From Kitasatospora phosalacinea (GTDB lineage: Bacteria > Actinomycetota > Actinomycetes > Streptomycetales > Streptomycetaceae): DNA of 34,202 bases. Below are positions 8,304 to 16,017 of this stretch, piece by piece; the first letter of the stretch is position 1, and every line of letters starts with the position of its first letter. The stretch is taken from assembly GCF_000717185.1 (NCBI RefSeq), contig NZ_JNYE01000084.1, positions 1 through 34,202 on the forward strand, written 5' to 3'. Both the position numbers and the translations under genes were made by a program. The notes under the pieces were generated by a model. The model worked only from the letters and a program-made list of their open reading frames with translations, was not told where the DNA came from and made no database searches.

Positions 8304-8365
8304 TGACACCCCGTCGGCACCACCGCCCGGCACCCCGTCGGCACCACCCCTGACACCCCGTCGGG
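8304..8365. repeat. imperfect tandem repeat, period 23-24 bp
   Basis: Three consecutive copies of GACACCCCGTCGGCACCACC-like sequence begin at 8305, 8329 and 8352. The middle copy has GG for GA, and the third is cut short after GTCGGG. They lie between the divergent LCP and acyltransferase genes, upstream of both -10 boxes, so they may be operator sites or simply a slippage product. Confidence 0.7.
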
Positions 8366-8406
8366 CGCGCTCCCCGGAACCCCGGACGGGCGCCGTCCCC
8401 CCGCAC

Positions 8407-8412
8407 TAGGCT
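8407..8412 (+). promoter_or_regulatory. -10 box TAGGCT of a leaderless acyltransferase transcript
   Basis: TAGGCT lies six bases before the ATG at 8419, which has no Shine-Dalgarno sequence. No clear -35 box is visible. Confidence 0.5.
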
Positions 8413-8418
8413 CGCGCC

Positions 8419-9030
8419 ATGACGAGCAGCGCCCCCAGGATCGAGGCCACCGCCGACGTCGACCCGAGCGCCGTGATCGGCCCGGGCAGCACCGTCTGGC
8501 ACCTCGCCCAAGTCCGCGAGGACGCCCGGATCGGCGCCGAGTGCATCGTCGGCCGCGGCGCGTACGTCGGCCCGGGCGTGCGGCTCGGCGACCGGGTCAA
8601 GCTGCAGAACCACGCCCTGGTGTACGAGCCCGCGGTCCTGGAGGACGGCGTCTTCGTCGGCCCGGCCGCCGTCCTCACCAACGACCTCTACCCGCGCTCC
8701 GTCGACCCGGACGGCAGGCTCAAGCGCGGCGACGACTGGCACGCCCGCGGCGTCACGCTCCGCGAGGGCTGCTCGATCGGCGGCCGCGCCGTCCTGGTCG
8801 CCGGGGTCACCGTCGGCCGCTGGGCCCTGGTCGCGGCCGGTGCGGTCGTCCACCGGGACGTCCCCGACCACGCGCTGGTGGTCGGCGTCCCGGCCCGCCG
8901 GGTCAAGTGGGTGGGCCGGGCCGGCGAGCCCCTCGTCCCGGACGGCCCGCAGCACTGGCGCTGCCCGCGCACCGGCGAGGCCTACACCGAGACCGGCCCC
9001 GACGTCCTCGTCCCGGACGCGGAGCTCTGA
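8419..9030 (+). CDS. hexapeptide-repeat acyltransferase (WbbJ/WlbB-like)
   Basis: 203 residues. Hexapeptide repeats run from about residue 12 to 160 (DPSAVIGPGSTVWHLAQV, IGAECIVGRGAYVGPGV, GVFVGPAAVLTND and a second block ending in VVGVPARRVKWVG). This is the left-handed beta-helix of acetyl-CoA-dependent acyltransferases. The DVDPSAVIGPGSTVWH opening and the TNDLYPR segment resemble sugar N-acetyltransferases that modify UDP-amino sugars for surface polysaccharides. The C-terminal 35 residues hold a small HWRCPRTGEAY segment whose role I do not know. It sits between two LCP genes, so acylation of a cell-wall glycopolymer precursor is a reasonable inference. Confidence 0.85.
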   Translation: MTSSAPRIEATADVDPSAVIGPGSTVWHLAQVREDARIGAECIVGRGAYVGPGVRLGDRVKLQNHALVYEPAVLEDGVFVGPAAVLTNDLYPRSVDPDGRLKRGDDWHARGVTLREGCSIGGRAVLVAGVTVGRWALVAAGAVVHRDVPDHALVVGVPARRVKWVGRAGEPLVPDGPQHWRCPRTGEAYTETGPDVLVPDAEL

Positions 9031-9049
9031 GTCCGGCTGCTCCGCCCGG

Positions 9050-10774
9050 CTACTTCGCCTTGGACGCGCAGACGTTGGTGTCGTCCGCCTGCACCCGCTG
9101 GATGTCCTTGGGCGCCTCGGTCGGCACCGCCGAGGGCCCCGCGGAGGTGAAGTCCTTGCCGAGCAGCACGACGACGCCGTCCTTCGCGCCGAGCTTGCTG
9201 CTCGCCTGCACCGCCGTCGCGGGCAGGCCGAGGGCCGCGGCCACCGCCTGCGCCTCGTCCTCGTGCCCGGCGGGGTAGGTGACCGTGCTGGTGGCCGTCG
9301 ACTCCGCGTTGTTGCCCGCGACGGCCAGCGCGAAGCCCTTGCCCTGCAGCGCGGTGGCGGTCTTCAGGGCCTGCCCGGAGGCCCCGCTGCCGTTGCGCAC
9401 GGTGACCTTCACCCCGGCCGCGTTCACCTGGGGTGCGGCGGGGGCGGAGGAGGACGGGGCGGCGGGCTCGGGGGAGGCGCTCTGCTCCGGCTGCGGGACG
9501 TCGGTCAGCGAGCGGTCCCCGGCGATCATCGCGAACAGCTGCTGGGCGTCGTTCGGCTTGAGCACCAGGCGGTCGTTGTCCGTCGGGTCGTCGATCACCG
9601 GCACCGTGGTGAAGGTGATGTTCTTGGTGTCGACCCGGGAGATGTCGAGCGCCAGGTCCTTCAGCTTGTTGACGCTGCCGATCCCGTCGTCGACGGTCAG
9701 CGCCTTGGTGGCGGCGTCCGCCAGGTCCCACAGCTTGGTGGGGCTGGTCAGGGTGTCGCTGCTCTTCATCTTGCGGATCATCGAGGAGATGAACTGCTGC
9801 TGCAGCGGGATCCGGGTCAGGTCGCCGCCGAAGCCCACCGCGTGCCGGGTCCGGACGAAGGCCAGCGCCTCCTCGCCCTGCACCACGTGCCGGCCCGCGG
9901 ACATCTTCAGGTGCGAGTACGGGTCGTTGATGTCGGTGGCGGCGCACACCTCGACGCCGCCGACGGCGGTCGAGAGGGTCTTCACCGCTTCGAAGTTGAC
10001 CATCATGAAGTGGTTGATCCGGACGCCGGTCAGCTTCTCGACGGTCTTCCAGGTGCAGCCCGGGTCGCGCCCGTTCTGCCCCAGGCTGGTGTTGAACATC
10101 GCCCGGGTCTCGCCGGGGATGGTCTTCTCGCCGCTCTTGCACTCCGGGATCGGCACCATCAGGTCGCGCGGGATGGACAGCACCGTCGCGTTCGAGCGGT
10201 CCTTGGAGATGTGGAACAGCAGCGTGGTGTCCGCGTGCCCGGCCGAGCCCTCGTCGCCGTACTCGCGGCCCAGGCCGACCCGGCTGTCGGTGCCGATCAC
10301 CAGGATGTTCAGCGCGTCGGTCGCCTGCGGGCGCTCGGAGTCGTCGCCGACCTGGACCTTCACCGAGGAGATGTTGTTGTTGAAGTGCTGGTACACGTAG
10401 TACGCGCCGCCGCAGCCCGCCACCAGCACCAGGCCGAGGGTGCCCGCGGTCCACTTCAGCGCCCGGCGCCCGCGGGTGGAACGGCCCTTGCGGCGGGCGG
10501 CCCGGCCCCCCGCCACCGCGGTCGCGCCCTTCTGGCTCCGCGCGGCGGCCCGGGAGCCCGGTGCGGCGGCGGCGGCCGGGGCGGCCTCCTCGCGGCGCGC
10601 GGCCCGCGGCCGTGCCGAGGCGGCGCGGGGCCGCTCGGCGGAGTCCCGCCGGCCCGCGTCCAGGTCCAGTCGGAACTCGCCGGTCGCCGGGTCGAGCACC
10701 CACTGGTCGGCGGGGTCGACGCCGGGAGGGATCGAGTCCGCCGAGTCGCCCCGGTTCCGGTGTCCGCTGTTCAT
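9050..10774 (-). CDS. LCP family protein with LytR_C domain and long cytoplasmic tail
   Basis: 574 residues. The cytoplasmic N-terminus (about 1-103) is rich in Ala and Arg and opens with a DQWVLDPATGEFRLDL segment. The membrane helix (about 104-125) is followed from about residue 155 by the LCP domain: LNILVIGTDSRVG, ADTTLLFHIS, SIPRDLMVPIP, ALAFVRTRHAVG and LTRIPLQQQF, with the donor-binding Asp and Arg residues. A Pro/Ser/Ala linker leads to a LytR_C domain from about 453 (VKVTVRNGSGASGQAL). Transfer of a lipid-linked glycopolymer to peptidoglycan is the family role. I start it at the ATG at 10774 because TAGGGT lies seven bases upstream; a longer in-frame version beginning at 10831 would include the promoter. 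It ends 20 bases from the convergent acyltransferase. Confidence 0.9.
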   Translation of the reverse strand: MNSGHRNRGDSADSIPPGVDPADQWVLDPATGEFRLDLDAGRRDSAERPRAASARPRAARREEAAPAAAAAPGSRAAARSQKGATAVAGGRAARRKGRSTRGRRALKWTAGTLGLVLVAGCGGAYYVYQHFNNNISSVKVQVGDDSERPQATDALNILVIGTDSRVGLGREYGDEGSAGHADTTLLFHISKDRSNATVLSIPRDLMVPIPECKSGEKTIPGETRAMFNTSLGQNGRDPGCTWKTVEKLTGVRINHFMMVNFEAVKTLSTAVGGVEVCAATDINDPYSHLKMSAGRHVVQGEEALAFVRTRHAVGFGGDLTRIPLQQQFISSMIRKMKSSDTLTSPTKLWDLADAATKALTVDDGIGSVNKLKDLALDISRVDTKNITFTTVPVIDDPTDNDRLVLKPNDAQQLFAMIAGDRSLTDVPQPEQSASPEPAAPSSSAPAAPQVNAAGVKVTVRNGSGASGQALKTATALQGKGFALAVAGNNAESTATSTVTYPAGHEDEAQAVAAALGLPATAVQASSKLGAKDGVVVLLGKDFTSAGPSAVPTEAPKDIQRVQADDTNVCASKAK

Positions 10775-10781
10775 CCCGGAC

Positions 10782-10787
10782 ACCCTA
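10782..10787 (-). promoter_or_regulatory. -10 box TAGGGT of a leaderless LCP transcript
   Basis: On the minus strand TAGGGT is followed by seven bases and the ATG at 10774. No ribosome binding site is seen. Confidence 0.5.
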
Positions 10788-10857
10788 GACGAGCCTGACG
10801 CCCAAACCCCCCGTGATGTGATACCCGTCACCCGCCGGACGGGCGGAAAACGGCGGC

Positions 10858-10898
10858 GGCGCGCTCCACCCGGCCGGTTCCGCCGGGCGGAGCGCGCC
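10858..10898 (-). terminator. 17-bp hairpin downstream of the TIGR03089 gene
   Basis: Arms 10858-10874 and 10882-10898 pair over 17 positions with one mismatch around a 7-base loop. It lies 58 bases past the TIGR03089 stop codon and before the LCP promoter on the same strand, so it should separate the two transcripts. Confidence 0.7.
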
Positions 10899-10955
10899 GT
10901 CGTCGCACTCCACTGCCATCGCCCCAGGACTACCCGCCCCGGAGGGCCGGGGTCC

Positions 10956-11744
10956 TCAGCCGAGCCGCAGAGTCACCCGTTCGGAGTCGATCCGGCTCTG
11001 CCACTGATCCTCCGTCAACTGCCCGGAGTTCCGGCACAGGACGACCGAGGCCCCGGCGGCCAGCGGCGCCAGCAGGCCCGCCTCCAGGCCCGTCCAGTCG
11101 TCGAAGGACAGCGTCGAGAGGACCCTGCTCCCGCCGTCCAGGCCCAGCCGGGCCGCGCCCTCCCGGGCCAGCGCGACCGTCTGCTCGCCCGTCAGCTTCA
11201 GCGGCAGCCCGTCCACCACCGTCTCCAGCGCCACCGCCTGCGGGTCCACCGGCGAGTACGGGGCGAACCGGTCGCCCTGCCCGGGCACCTCCGCCGCGTA
11301 GTCCAGGAAGCCGTCCGGCCGCTGCGGGAACCGCCCGCCCAGCGGGCGCAGCGCCAGCGCCACCCGCTCGCCCGGGCACTCCTGCGCGGCCGCCAGCCCG
11401 TCCGGGCCGGAGACCACCAGCTCGGCGTCCTTCGGCTCGCCCTGCGGCACCGCCACCACGCCCACCGACCAGCAGGCCAGCAGCCACACCGCGCTCTGCC
11501 AGTGGGCGGGCAGCAGCAGGGCCGCCCGGTCGTCGGGGGAGGCGTTCAACTCGTCCTGCAACAGGTTGGCCGTCTTCGCGACCCAGTTGTCGAACGTCTT
11601 CGCGGACAGCTCCACCCGTTCCCCGGTCGAGTCGTCGTAGAAGGTCACCAACGGGCGGGACGGATCGGCGGCTGACCCCGGGCGCAGGAAGGCCTGCAGC
11701 AGCTCGGCGGGGGTGCGGGCGTCGGCAGCGAAAGGCGCAGTCAT
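10956..11744 (-). CDS. TIGR03089 family protein (partial acyl-adenylate-ligase fold)
   Basis: 262 residues. The features FYDDSTGERVELSAKTFDNWVAKTANLLQDEL and the ALLLPAHWQSAVWLLACWSVGVVAVP segment (about 75-98) are those of the N-terminal part of AMP-binding acyl-CoA synthetases. The ATP-binding P-loop and C-terminal lid of those enzymes are missing, so catalysis by the usual mechanism is unlikely. This matches the actinobacterial family TIGR03089, which has no assigned function and is commonly found close to LCP genes. A TAGGCT box lies ten bases before the ATG, giving a very short leader. Confidence 0.8.
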   Translation of the reverse strand: MTAPFAADARTPAELLQAFLRPGSAADPSRPLVTFYDDSTGERVELSAKTFDNWVAKTANLLQDELNASPDDRAALLLPAHWQSAVWLLACWSVGVVAVPQGEPKDAELVVSGPDGLAAAQECPGERVALALRPLGGRFPQRPDGFLDYAAEVPGQGDRFAPYSPVDPQAVALETVVDGLPLKLTGEQTVALAREGAARLGLDGGSRVLSTLSFDDWTGLEAGLLAPLAAGASVVLCRNSGQLTEDQWQSRIDSERVTLRLG

Positions 11745-11884
11745 GGTGCGGCCCAGCCTACGTCCTGCCCCCGCCGGACGGGAGGGCGCCCGCCCGGTCG
11801 GAACGCCGCGCCGCGCCCCGCGCGACGTCGGTGCCCCGCGTTACGCTCGCCCCTGCCCCGCCCCCCACCCCCGAGGACGCACCG

Positions 11885-12799
11885 ATGCCCGCCCAGACCC
11901 GGCAGTGGCGGCCCGGCTACCCGCTCGACCTCGGCCGCACCCTCTTCCCGCTCCAGCACGGCGCCGGGGACCCGGCCTTCCAGCGCACCCCCGACGGCGC
12001 CGTCTGGCGCGCCTCCCGCACCCCCGACGGCCCGGGCACCCTCCGGATCCGCCAGCGCGCCGACGGCATCGACGCCGCCGGGTGGGGCCCCGGCGGCGGC
12101 TGGCTGCTCGAACAGCTCCCCGCGATGCTCGGCGCGCACGACGACCCGGCCGGGCTCGTCCTCCCGCCCGGGCCGCTCCGCGAAGCCCAACGCTCCTGCC
12201 CCGGGCTGCGGTTGACCCGCACCGGCCTGGTCATGGAGTCCCTGGTCGCGGCGGTCCTGGAGCAGAAGGTCACCACCATGGAGGCGTACCGCGCCTGGCG
12301 CACCCTGCTCCGCGACCACGGCACCCCCGCCCCCGGCCCCGCCGCCGACCTCGGCATGCGGGTCGTCCCCACCGCCCGCGAGTGGACCCTCGTCCCCAGC
12401 TGGGCCTGGCACCGGGCCGGCGTCGACCCCAAGCGCTCCGCCACCGTCCTGCGCGCCGCCCGCCTCGCCGCCCGCCTCGAACAGGCCGCCGCGATGCCCC
12501 CCGCGGACGCCTTCGCCCGCCTCACCGCCGTCCCCGGCATCGGCCCCTGGACCGCCGCCGAGACCCTGCAGCGCAGCAACGGCGACGCGGACGCGGTCTC
12601 CGTCGGCGACTTCCACCTCCCGAACACCGTCGGCTGGGCCCTGGCCGGCCGCCCCCGCAGCGACGACGCCCAGATGCTCGCCCTGCTGGAGCCCTACCGC
12701 CCCCACCGCCACCGCCTCTGCCGCCTCCTGCCCCTCACCGGGGCCCGCCCCCCGAAGTACGGCCCCCGCCTCACCCCCAACGACCACCGCGGACGGTAG
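11885..12799 (+). CDS. AlkA-like DNA-3-methyladenine glycosylase (HhH-GPD family)
   Basis: 304 residues. The central helix-hairpin-helix motif LTAVPGIGPWTAAETL (about 210-226) and the following DADAVSVGDFHLPN, with the presumed catalytic aspartate near residue 242, define the HhH-GPD superfamily. SLVAAVLEQKVTTMEAYRAW (about 120-140) is the usual start of the glycosylase core. Such enzymes remove alkylated bases from DNA to begin base excision repair. The ATG at 11885 has GAGGA seven bases upstream; the in-frame GTG further left has none. It is convergent with fbiB, only 29 bases apart, and appears functionally unrelated to its neighbours. There is no visible iron-sulfur cysteine cluster. Confidence 0.85.
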   Translation: MPAQTRQWRPGYPLDLGRTLFPLQHGAGDPAFQRTPDGAVWRASRTPDGPGTLRIRQRADGIDAAGWGPGGGWLLEQLPAMLGAHDDPAGLVLPPGPLREAQRSCPGLRLTRTGLVMESLVAAVLEQKVTTMEAYRAWRTLLRDHGTPAPGPAADLGMRVVPTAREWTLVPSWAWHRAGVDPKRSATVLRAARLAARLEQAAAMPPADAFARLTAVPGIGPWTAAETLQRSNGDADAVSVGDFHLPNTVGWALAGRPRSDDAQMLALLEPYRPHRHRLCRLLPLTGARPPKYGPRLTPNDHRGR

Positions 12800-12828
12800 G
12801 AGAACGGCAGGGGACAGGGGCCCTCCTC

Positions 12829-14133
12829 TCACCGCACCGTCAGGAACGCCCCCGCGTCACGCGCCTGACGCTCCTTCGGCCCCTCCGCCGCCCGCCCCAC
12901 CGCGACCGCCCCCATCGGGTCCCACCCCGCCGGGAGGTCGAGCGCCGCGCGGACGGTGTCGCGGCAGAACATCGTCGAGGAGACCCACGCCGAGCCGTAC
13001 CCCTCCCCGGCGAGGGTGACCAGCAGGTTCTGCACGGCGGCGCCGACCGCGACCACGAACATCTCCCGCTCGGCCGCGGCCCGCCGCTCGTCGGGGTAGT
13101 CGTGCGACCCGTCCATGACCAGGCAGGGGACGATCAAGTACGGTGCGCCGCGCAGCACTTCGCCGCGGGCGGTGCGCCGGGCGATGCGCTCCTCGCTCCA
13201 GCCGTCGAGCTCCCGCAGGTCCCGCTGCCAGGCGGCGAGCATCGCGTCGAGCAGCCCGGTCCTGGCCTCCTCGCTCTCCAGCAGGACGAACCGCCAGGGG
13301 GTGGTGTGGTGCGGGGCGGGGGCGGTGACCGCGGCGGCGACGGCCCGTCGCACCGCGCCGCCGTCGACGGGTTCGCCGGTGAAGGCGCGCACCGTCCGCC
13401 GCAGGGTGACCGCTTCGCGGACCGCCTCGGAGGTGCCGAGGCGGAACATGTCCTGCCCGGCGGAGCGGACGAGCAGGCGGGCGCCCTCGCCGTCCTCCTC
13501 GGTGACCAGCCCCTCCAGGCCGCGGACCACCGCCACGGGGGTGCCGGTGGCCTTGCCCTTGACCAGGTCGGCGGCGGCGGCGAGTTCGTCGGCGGTGGCG
13601 GTGACCGTGAGCCGCAGCTCGTTGCCGTGGCTGTCGAAGCGCCCGCGGTGGTCCTCCAGTACGGGCAGCCCGGCGGCACCGATCGCGACGTCGGCGAGGC
13701 CGCTGCGCCAGGGCCGCCCGAAGGTGTCGGTGATCAGCACGGCCAGCCGCCGCCCCGTCAACTCCTGGAGCCGGGCCCGCAGTCGGCGGGCCGAGGCGTC
13801 GGGGTCGACCGGCAGCAGCAGGACCGTCCCGGGCGGGGTGTTGGACGCGTCGACCCCGGCCGCGGCCATCACCAGGCCGTTGCGGTTCTCGACGATCCGG
13901 GACCGGCCGCGGCGGGCGACCACCCGGACGGTCTCGGCGTCGATCGCGGCTTCCCGGTCGTCGGCGCGCACCAGCCGCCCCTCGGCCTTGGAGACCACCT
14001 TGGAGGTGACCGCCACGACGTCGCCGTCCTCGAACCCGCCCGCCTTGGCGATCAGTTCGGCGAGGTCGTCCCCGGCCGCGACCTCCGGCAGCCCGTGCAC
14101 CGGCAGGACGCTCAGCCCCCGGCTCCCGCTCAC
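12829..14133 (-). CDS. fbiB: coenzyme F420:L-glutamate ligase with nitroreductase domain
   Basis: 434 residues from a GTG start that overlaps the fbiA stop codon in GTGA, so the two are translationally coupled. The N-terminal domain (about 1-245: [27 protein letters not shown] start, [28 protein letters not shown]) is the CofE glutamate ligase, which adds L-glutamates to F420-0 using GTP. The C-terminal domain (from [14 protein letters not shown]) is an FMN-binding nitroreductase fold, which in mycobacteria reduces dehydro-F420-0. The two-domain form is the actinobacterial type; archaeal CofE lacks the second half. It finishes F420, the deazaflavin cofactor of many reductases. Confidence 0.95.
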   Translation of the reverse strand: MSGSRGLSVLPVHGLPEVAAGDDLAELIAKAGGFEDGDVVAVTSKVVSKAEGRLVRADDREAAIDAETVRVVARRGRSRIVENRNGLVMAAAGVDASNTPPGTVLLLPVDPDASARRLRARLQELTGRRLAVLITDTFGRPWRSGLADVAIGAAGLPVLEDHRGRFDSHGNELRLTVTATADELAAAADLVKGKATGTPVAVVRGLEGLVTEEDGEGARLLVRSAGQDMFRLGTSEAVREAVTLRRTVRAFTGEPVDGGAVRRAVAAAVTAPAPHHTTPWRFVLLESEEARTGLLDAMLAAWQRDLRELDGWSEERIARRTARGEVLRGAPYLIVPCLVMDGSHDYPDERRAAAEREMFVVAVGAAVQNLLVTLAGEGYGSAWVSSTMFCRDTVRAALDLPAGWDPMGAVAVGRAAEGPKERQARDAGAFLTVR

Positions 14134-15101
14134 TTCGCGACCTCCGCGGCCAGCGCCAGCGCGGCGCGCGCCATCTCGGCGGTCGCCTCGACCGAGCTCA
14201 TCAGCAGCGGGACGGCCCGGCAGGCGATCCCGGCGGCGGCCACCCGGTCGACCGCGGCGGCGTCCGAGGTGTCCACCAGCCAGCCGTCCAGCAGCCCGCC
14301 GTCGCGGCGCGCGCCGTAGTGCCGGGCGACGGCCGCCGCGCTGGTCTCCACGCCGACGGCGGCCAGCACCTTGTCGGCCATGCCGCGCACCGGCGCGCCG
14401 CCGACGATGGGGGAGAGGCCGACCACGGGGGCGCCCGCCGAGGCGACCGCCTCGCGGATGCCGGGGACGGCGAGGATCGTGCCGATCGAGACGACCGGGT
14501 TGGACGGCGGCAGCAGGACGAGGTCGGCCTCGGCGATCGCCTCCAGCACGCCGGGCGCGGGCTTCGCGCTCTCGGCGCCGACCGGGACGATCGCCTCGGC
14601 CGCGACGGCGGCGTGCAGCCGCACCCAGTACTCCTGGAAGTGCACCACCCGCGACCCGTCCGCGTCGGTGATCCGGACGTGCGTCTCGACCCGGTCGTCG
14701 CTCATCGGCAGCAGCCGCACGCCGGGCTGCCAGCGGTCGCACAGCGCCTCGGTGACGGCGGACAGCGGGTACCCGGCGGCGAGCATCCGGGTGCGGACGA
14801 TGTGGGTGGCGAAGTCCCGGTCGCCGAGCCCGAACCACTCGGGCCCGACCCCGTACGCCTTCAGCTCCTCCTTGATCGACCAGGTCTCGTCGGCCCGGCC
14901 CCAGCCCTGCTCCTCGTGGATGCCGCCGCCGAGGGTGTACATCACGGTGTCCAGGTCGGGGCAGACCTTCAGGCCGTGGAGGTGGATGTCGTCCCCGGTG
15001 TTCCCGATCACGGTGATCCGGTCCTCGGGCGTGAGGGCCGCCCGCAGCCCGCGCAGGAACCTGGCTCCGCCGATCCCGCCCGCCAACGCAGTGATTCGCA
15101 T
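14130..15101 (-). CDS. fbiA: 2-phospho-L-lactate (phosphoenolpyruvate) transferase for F420
   Basis: 323 residues. [17 protein letters not shown] at the N-terminus is the nucleotide-binding loop of the CofD/FbiA family; [44 protein letters not shown] and [16 protein letters not shown] are further family signatures around the Fo and metal sites. It joins the phospho-lactyl or phosphoenolpyruvyl group from its activated guanosine form to Fo, giving (dehydro-)F420-0, the substrate of FbiB. The ATG at 15101 has a CAGGAT box six bases upstream that could be a leaderless promoter or an AGGA ribosome site. It starts 20 bases after cysteine dioxygenase on the same strand, so read-through from that gene is possible. 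Confidence 0.95.
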   Translation of the reverse strand: MRITALAGGIGGARFLRGLRAALTPEDRITVIGNTGDDIHLHGLKVCPDLDTVMYTLGGGIHEEQGWGRADETWSIKEELKAYGVGPEWFGLGDRDFATHIVRTRMLAAGYPLSAVTEALCDRWQPGVRLLPMSDDRVETHVRITDADGSRVVHFQEYWVRLHAAVAAEAIVPVGAESAKPAPGVLEAIAEADLVLLPPSNPVVSIGTILAVPGIREAVASAGAPVVGLSPIVGGAPVRGMADKVLAAVGVETSAAAVARHYGARRDGGLLDGWLVDTSDAAAVDRVAAAGIACRAVPLLMSSVEATAEMARAALALAAEVAK

Positions 15102-15121
15102 GACGTCATCCTGCCAGCGCG

Positions 15122-15757
15122 TCAGTGCACCCGGTGACGGTCCGGGGCCGCGGCGGCCTGGTCCGCCGCCGCGCCCGCCGCCGCGCCCGCGGCGGCCGGG
15201 TACTGGTTCATCTCGACCAGGCCGGGCGTGTAGAGGTGGATCGAGACCGCGGGCTCCAGGGAGGCGTTGACCATCTCGTGCAGGTAGCCGGGGGAGAACA
15301 CCCGCAGCCCGCCGGGGGCGAGGGCGCGCGAGCCCTCGCCGCCCGCCGTCAGCGAGCGTTCGGCGAGTTCACCCCGGACGACGGTCATCACGCCGGAGGA
15401 GCGGCCGTGGTCGTGGAATCCGCTGGACTGGCCGGGCAGCCAGCTGAGCAGCCAGACCTCGTAGCCGGGGCCGGTCTCCAGCCGGGCGTACCAGCGGGTC
15501 AGCGCGTCGTAGCGGACCAGCGGCTCCCAGCGGTCGCGGTCGGCGGCGATCTCGCGGACCAGCCGGGCGTAGCCGCCGAGGGTGGTGGGGTGCGCGGGCA
15601 GGTCGGTGCGGGCCAGGTGCGGGAAGGCCGTCGGGTCGCCCGCGATGGAGACGTCGCTCAGGCCGTCGGTCCAGCGGGGGGCGGGCAGGGGGGCCGCGAC
15701 TGGGGCGGGCAGGTGCTTGCGGTCGCGGTTGCGCTTGCGGAGGCGGGGCATTCGCAC
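15122..15757 (-). CDS. cysteine dioxygenase family protein (cupin)
   Basis: 211 residues. The cupin signature is clear: GFHDHGRSSGVMTVVRGEL (histidines near 115 and 117) and the second-motif histidine in YLHEMVN (near 158) form the three-histidine iron site of type I cysteine dioxygenases. These enzymes oxidise cysteine with O2 to cysteine sulfinate, the first step of cysteine breakdown. The N-terminus is basic (RKRNRDRK) and the last 25 residues are Ala-rich and probably disordered. I chose the GTG at 15757 because GAGGA lies seven bases upstream; the ATG six bases later would have poor spacing. A polycysteine leader peptide precedes it. A 3-mercaptopropionate dioxygenase activity is an alternative within this family. 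Confidence 0.85.
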   Translation of the reverse strand: MRMPRLRKRNRDRKHLPAPVAAPLPAPRWTDGLSDVSIAGDPTAFPHLARTDLPAHPTTLGGYARLVREIAADRDRWEPLVRYDALTRWYARLETGPGYEVWLLSWLPGQSSGFHDHGRSSGVMTVVRGELAERSLTAGGEGSRALAPGGLRVFSPGYLHEMVNASLEPAVSIHLYTPGLVEMNQYPAAAGAAAGAAADQAAAAPDRHRVH

Positions 15758-15855
15758 GGAGACGTCCTCGGGTGGTTCGGCTGCGGAGGGGGATCAGCCG
15801 GGGCCGCGGGGACGTTCAGGGGGGACTGTCGCGCGGTCGGCCTCTGTTCCGGGGC

Positions 15856-15879
15856 GGCGCGCGGTGGGACGCGTGCGCC
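15856..15879 (-). promoter_or_regulatory. hairpin overlapping the stop codon of the polycysteine leader
   Basis: Reading the minus strand, GGCG and CGCG at 15879-15870 pair with CGCG and CGCC at 15863-15856, with a 2-base bulge and a 6-base loop. The first G is the last base of the leader peptide stop codon. A ribosome at the stop would cover this stem, while one stalled on the cysteine codons would leave it free, which suits an attenuation switch. Folding was done by eye only. Confidence 0.4.
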
Positions 15880-15980
15880 TAGATACAGCGGAGACAGCGG
15901 CGACAACACGAGGAGTTCGCGGCAGCGCCGAGGAGCGCCTGGCGGCGCCGGTCGGCGGAGGTGGCCGGGAACTCTGACAT
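15879..15980 (-). CDS. polycysteine leader peptide upstream of cysteine dioxygenase
   Basis: A 33-residue frame from the ATG at 15980 to the TAG at 15879-15881. It begins MSEFPATSADRRR and ends CCRRCLRCI, with four cysteines in its last nine residues. All four are encoded by TGT, although TGC is used at nearly all cysteines in neighbouring genes. A TTGACA promoter places the transcript start at or next to this ATG, and no ribosome binding site is present, so it should be leaderless. It ends 121 bases before cysteine dioxygenase. Leaderless polycysteine short frames are reported as cysteine-responsive attenuators in mycobacteria, and this fits that design. It lacks the RRxHVD core of the ssuE leader and may belong to a different family. 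Confidence 0.75.
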   Translation of the reverse strand: MSEFPATSADRRRQALLGAAANSSCCRRCLRCI

Positions 15981-15987
15981 GCGGGCA

Positions 15988-16017
15988 AGCAGACCGCAAC
16001 CGACCCTCCAGTGTCAA
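15988..16017 (-). promoter_or_regulatory. promoter of the polycysteine leader / cysteine dioxygenase transcript
   Basis: On the minus strand TTGACA (16017-16012) and TCTGCT (15993-15988) are separated by 18 bases. The leader ATG follows seven bases after the -10 box. The -35 box is a perfect consensus match. The overlapping pentamer GACAC is also the core of WhiA sites, but one copy means little. Confidence 0.7.

Noticed and set aside
8304..8365. CRISPR array.
   Set aside because: Only three degenerate copies in direct tandem with no unique spacers and no cas genes.
8242..8955. N-terminal extension of the second LCP protein running back across the acyltransferase gene.
   Set aside because: It is antisense to a clear acyltransferase gene, and a -10 box lies directly before the chosen ATG.
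15758..15878. A classic intrinsic terminator with U-run between the polycysteine leader and cysteine dioxygenase.
   Set aside because: No run of T follows any stem on that strand. Any attenuation would have to use Rho or act on translation.
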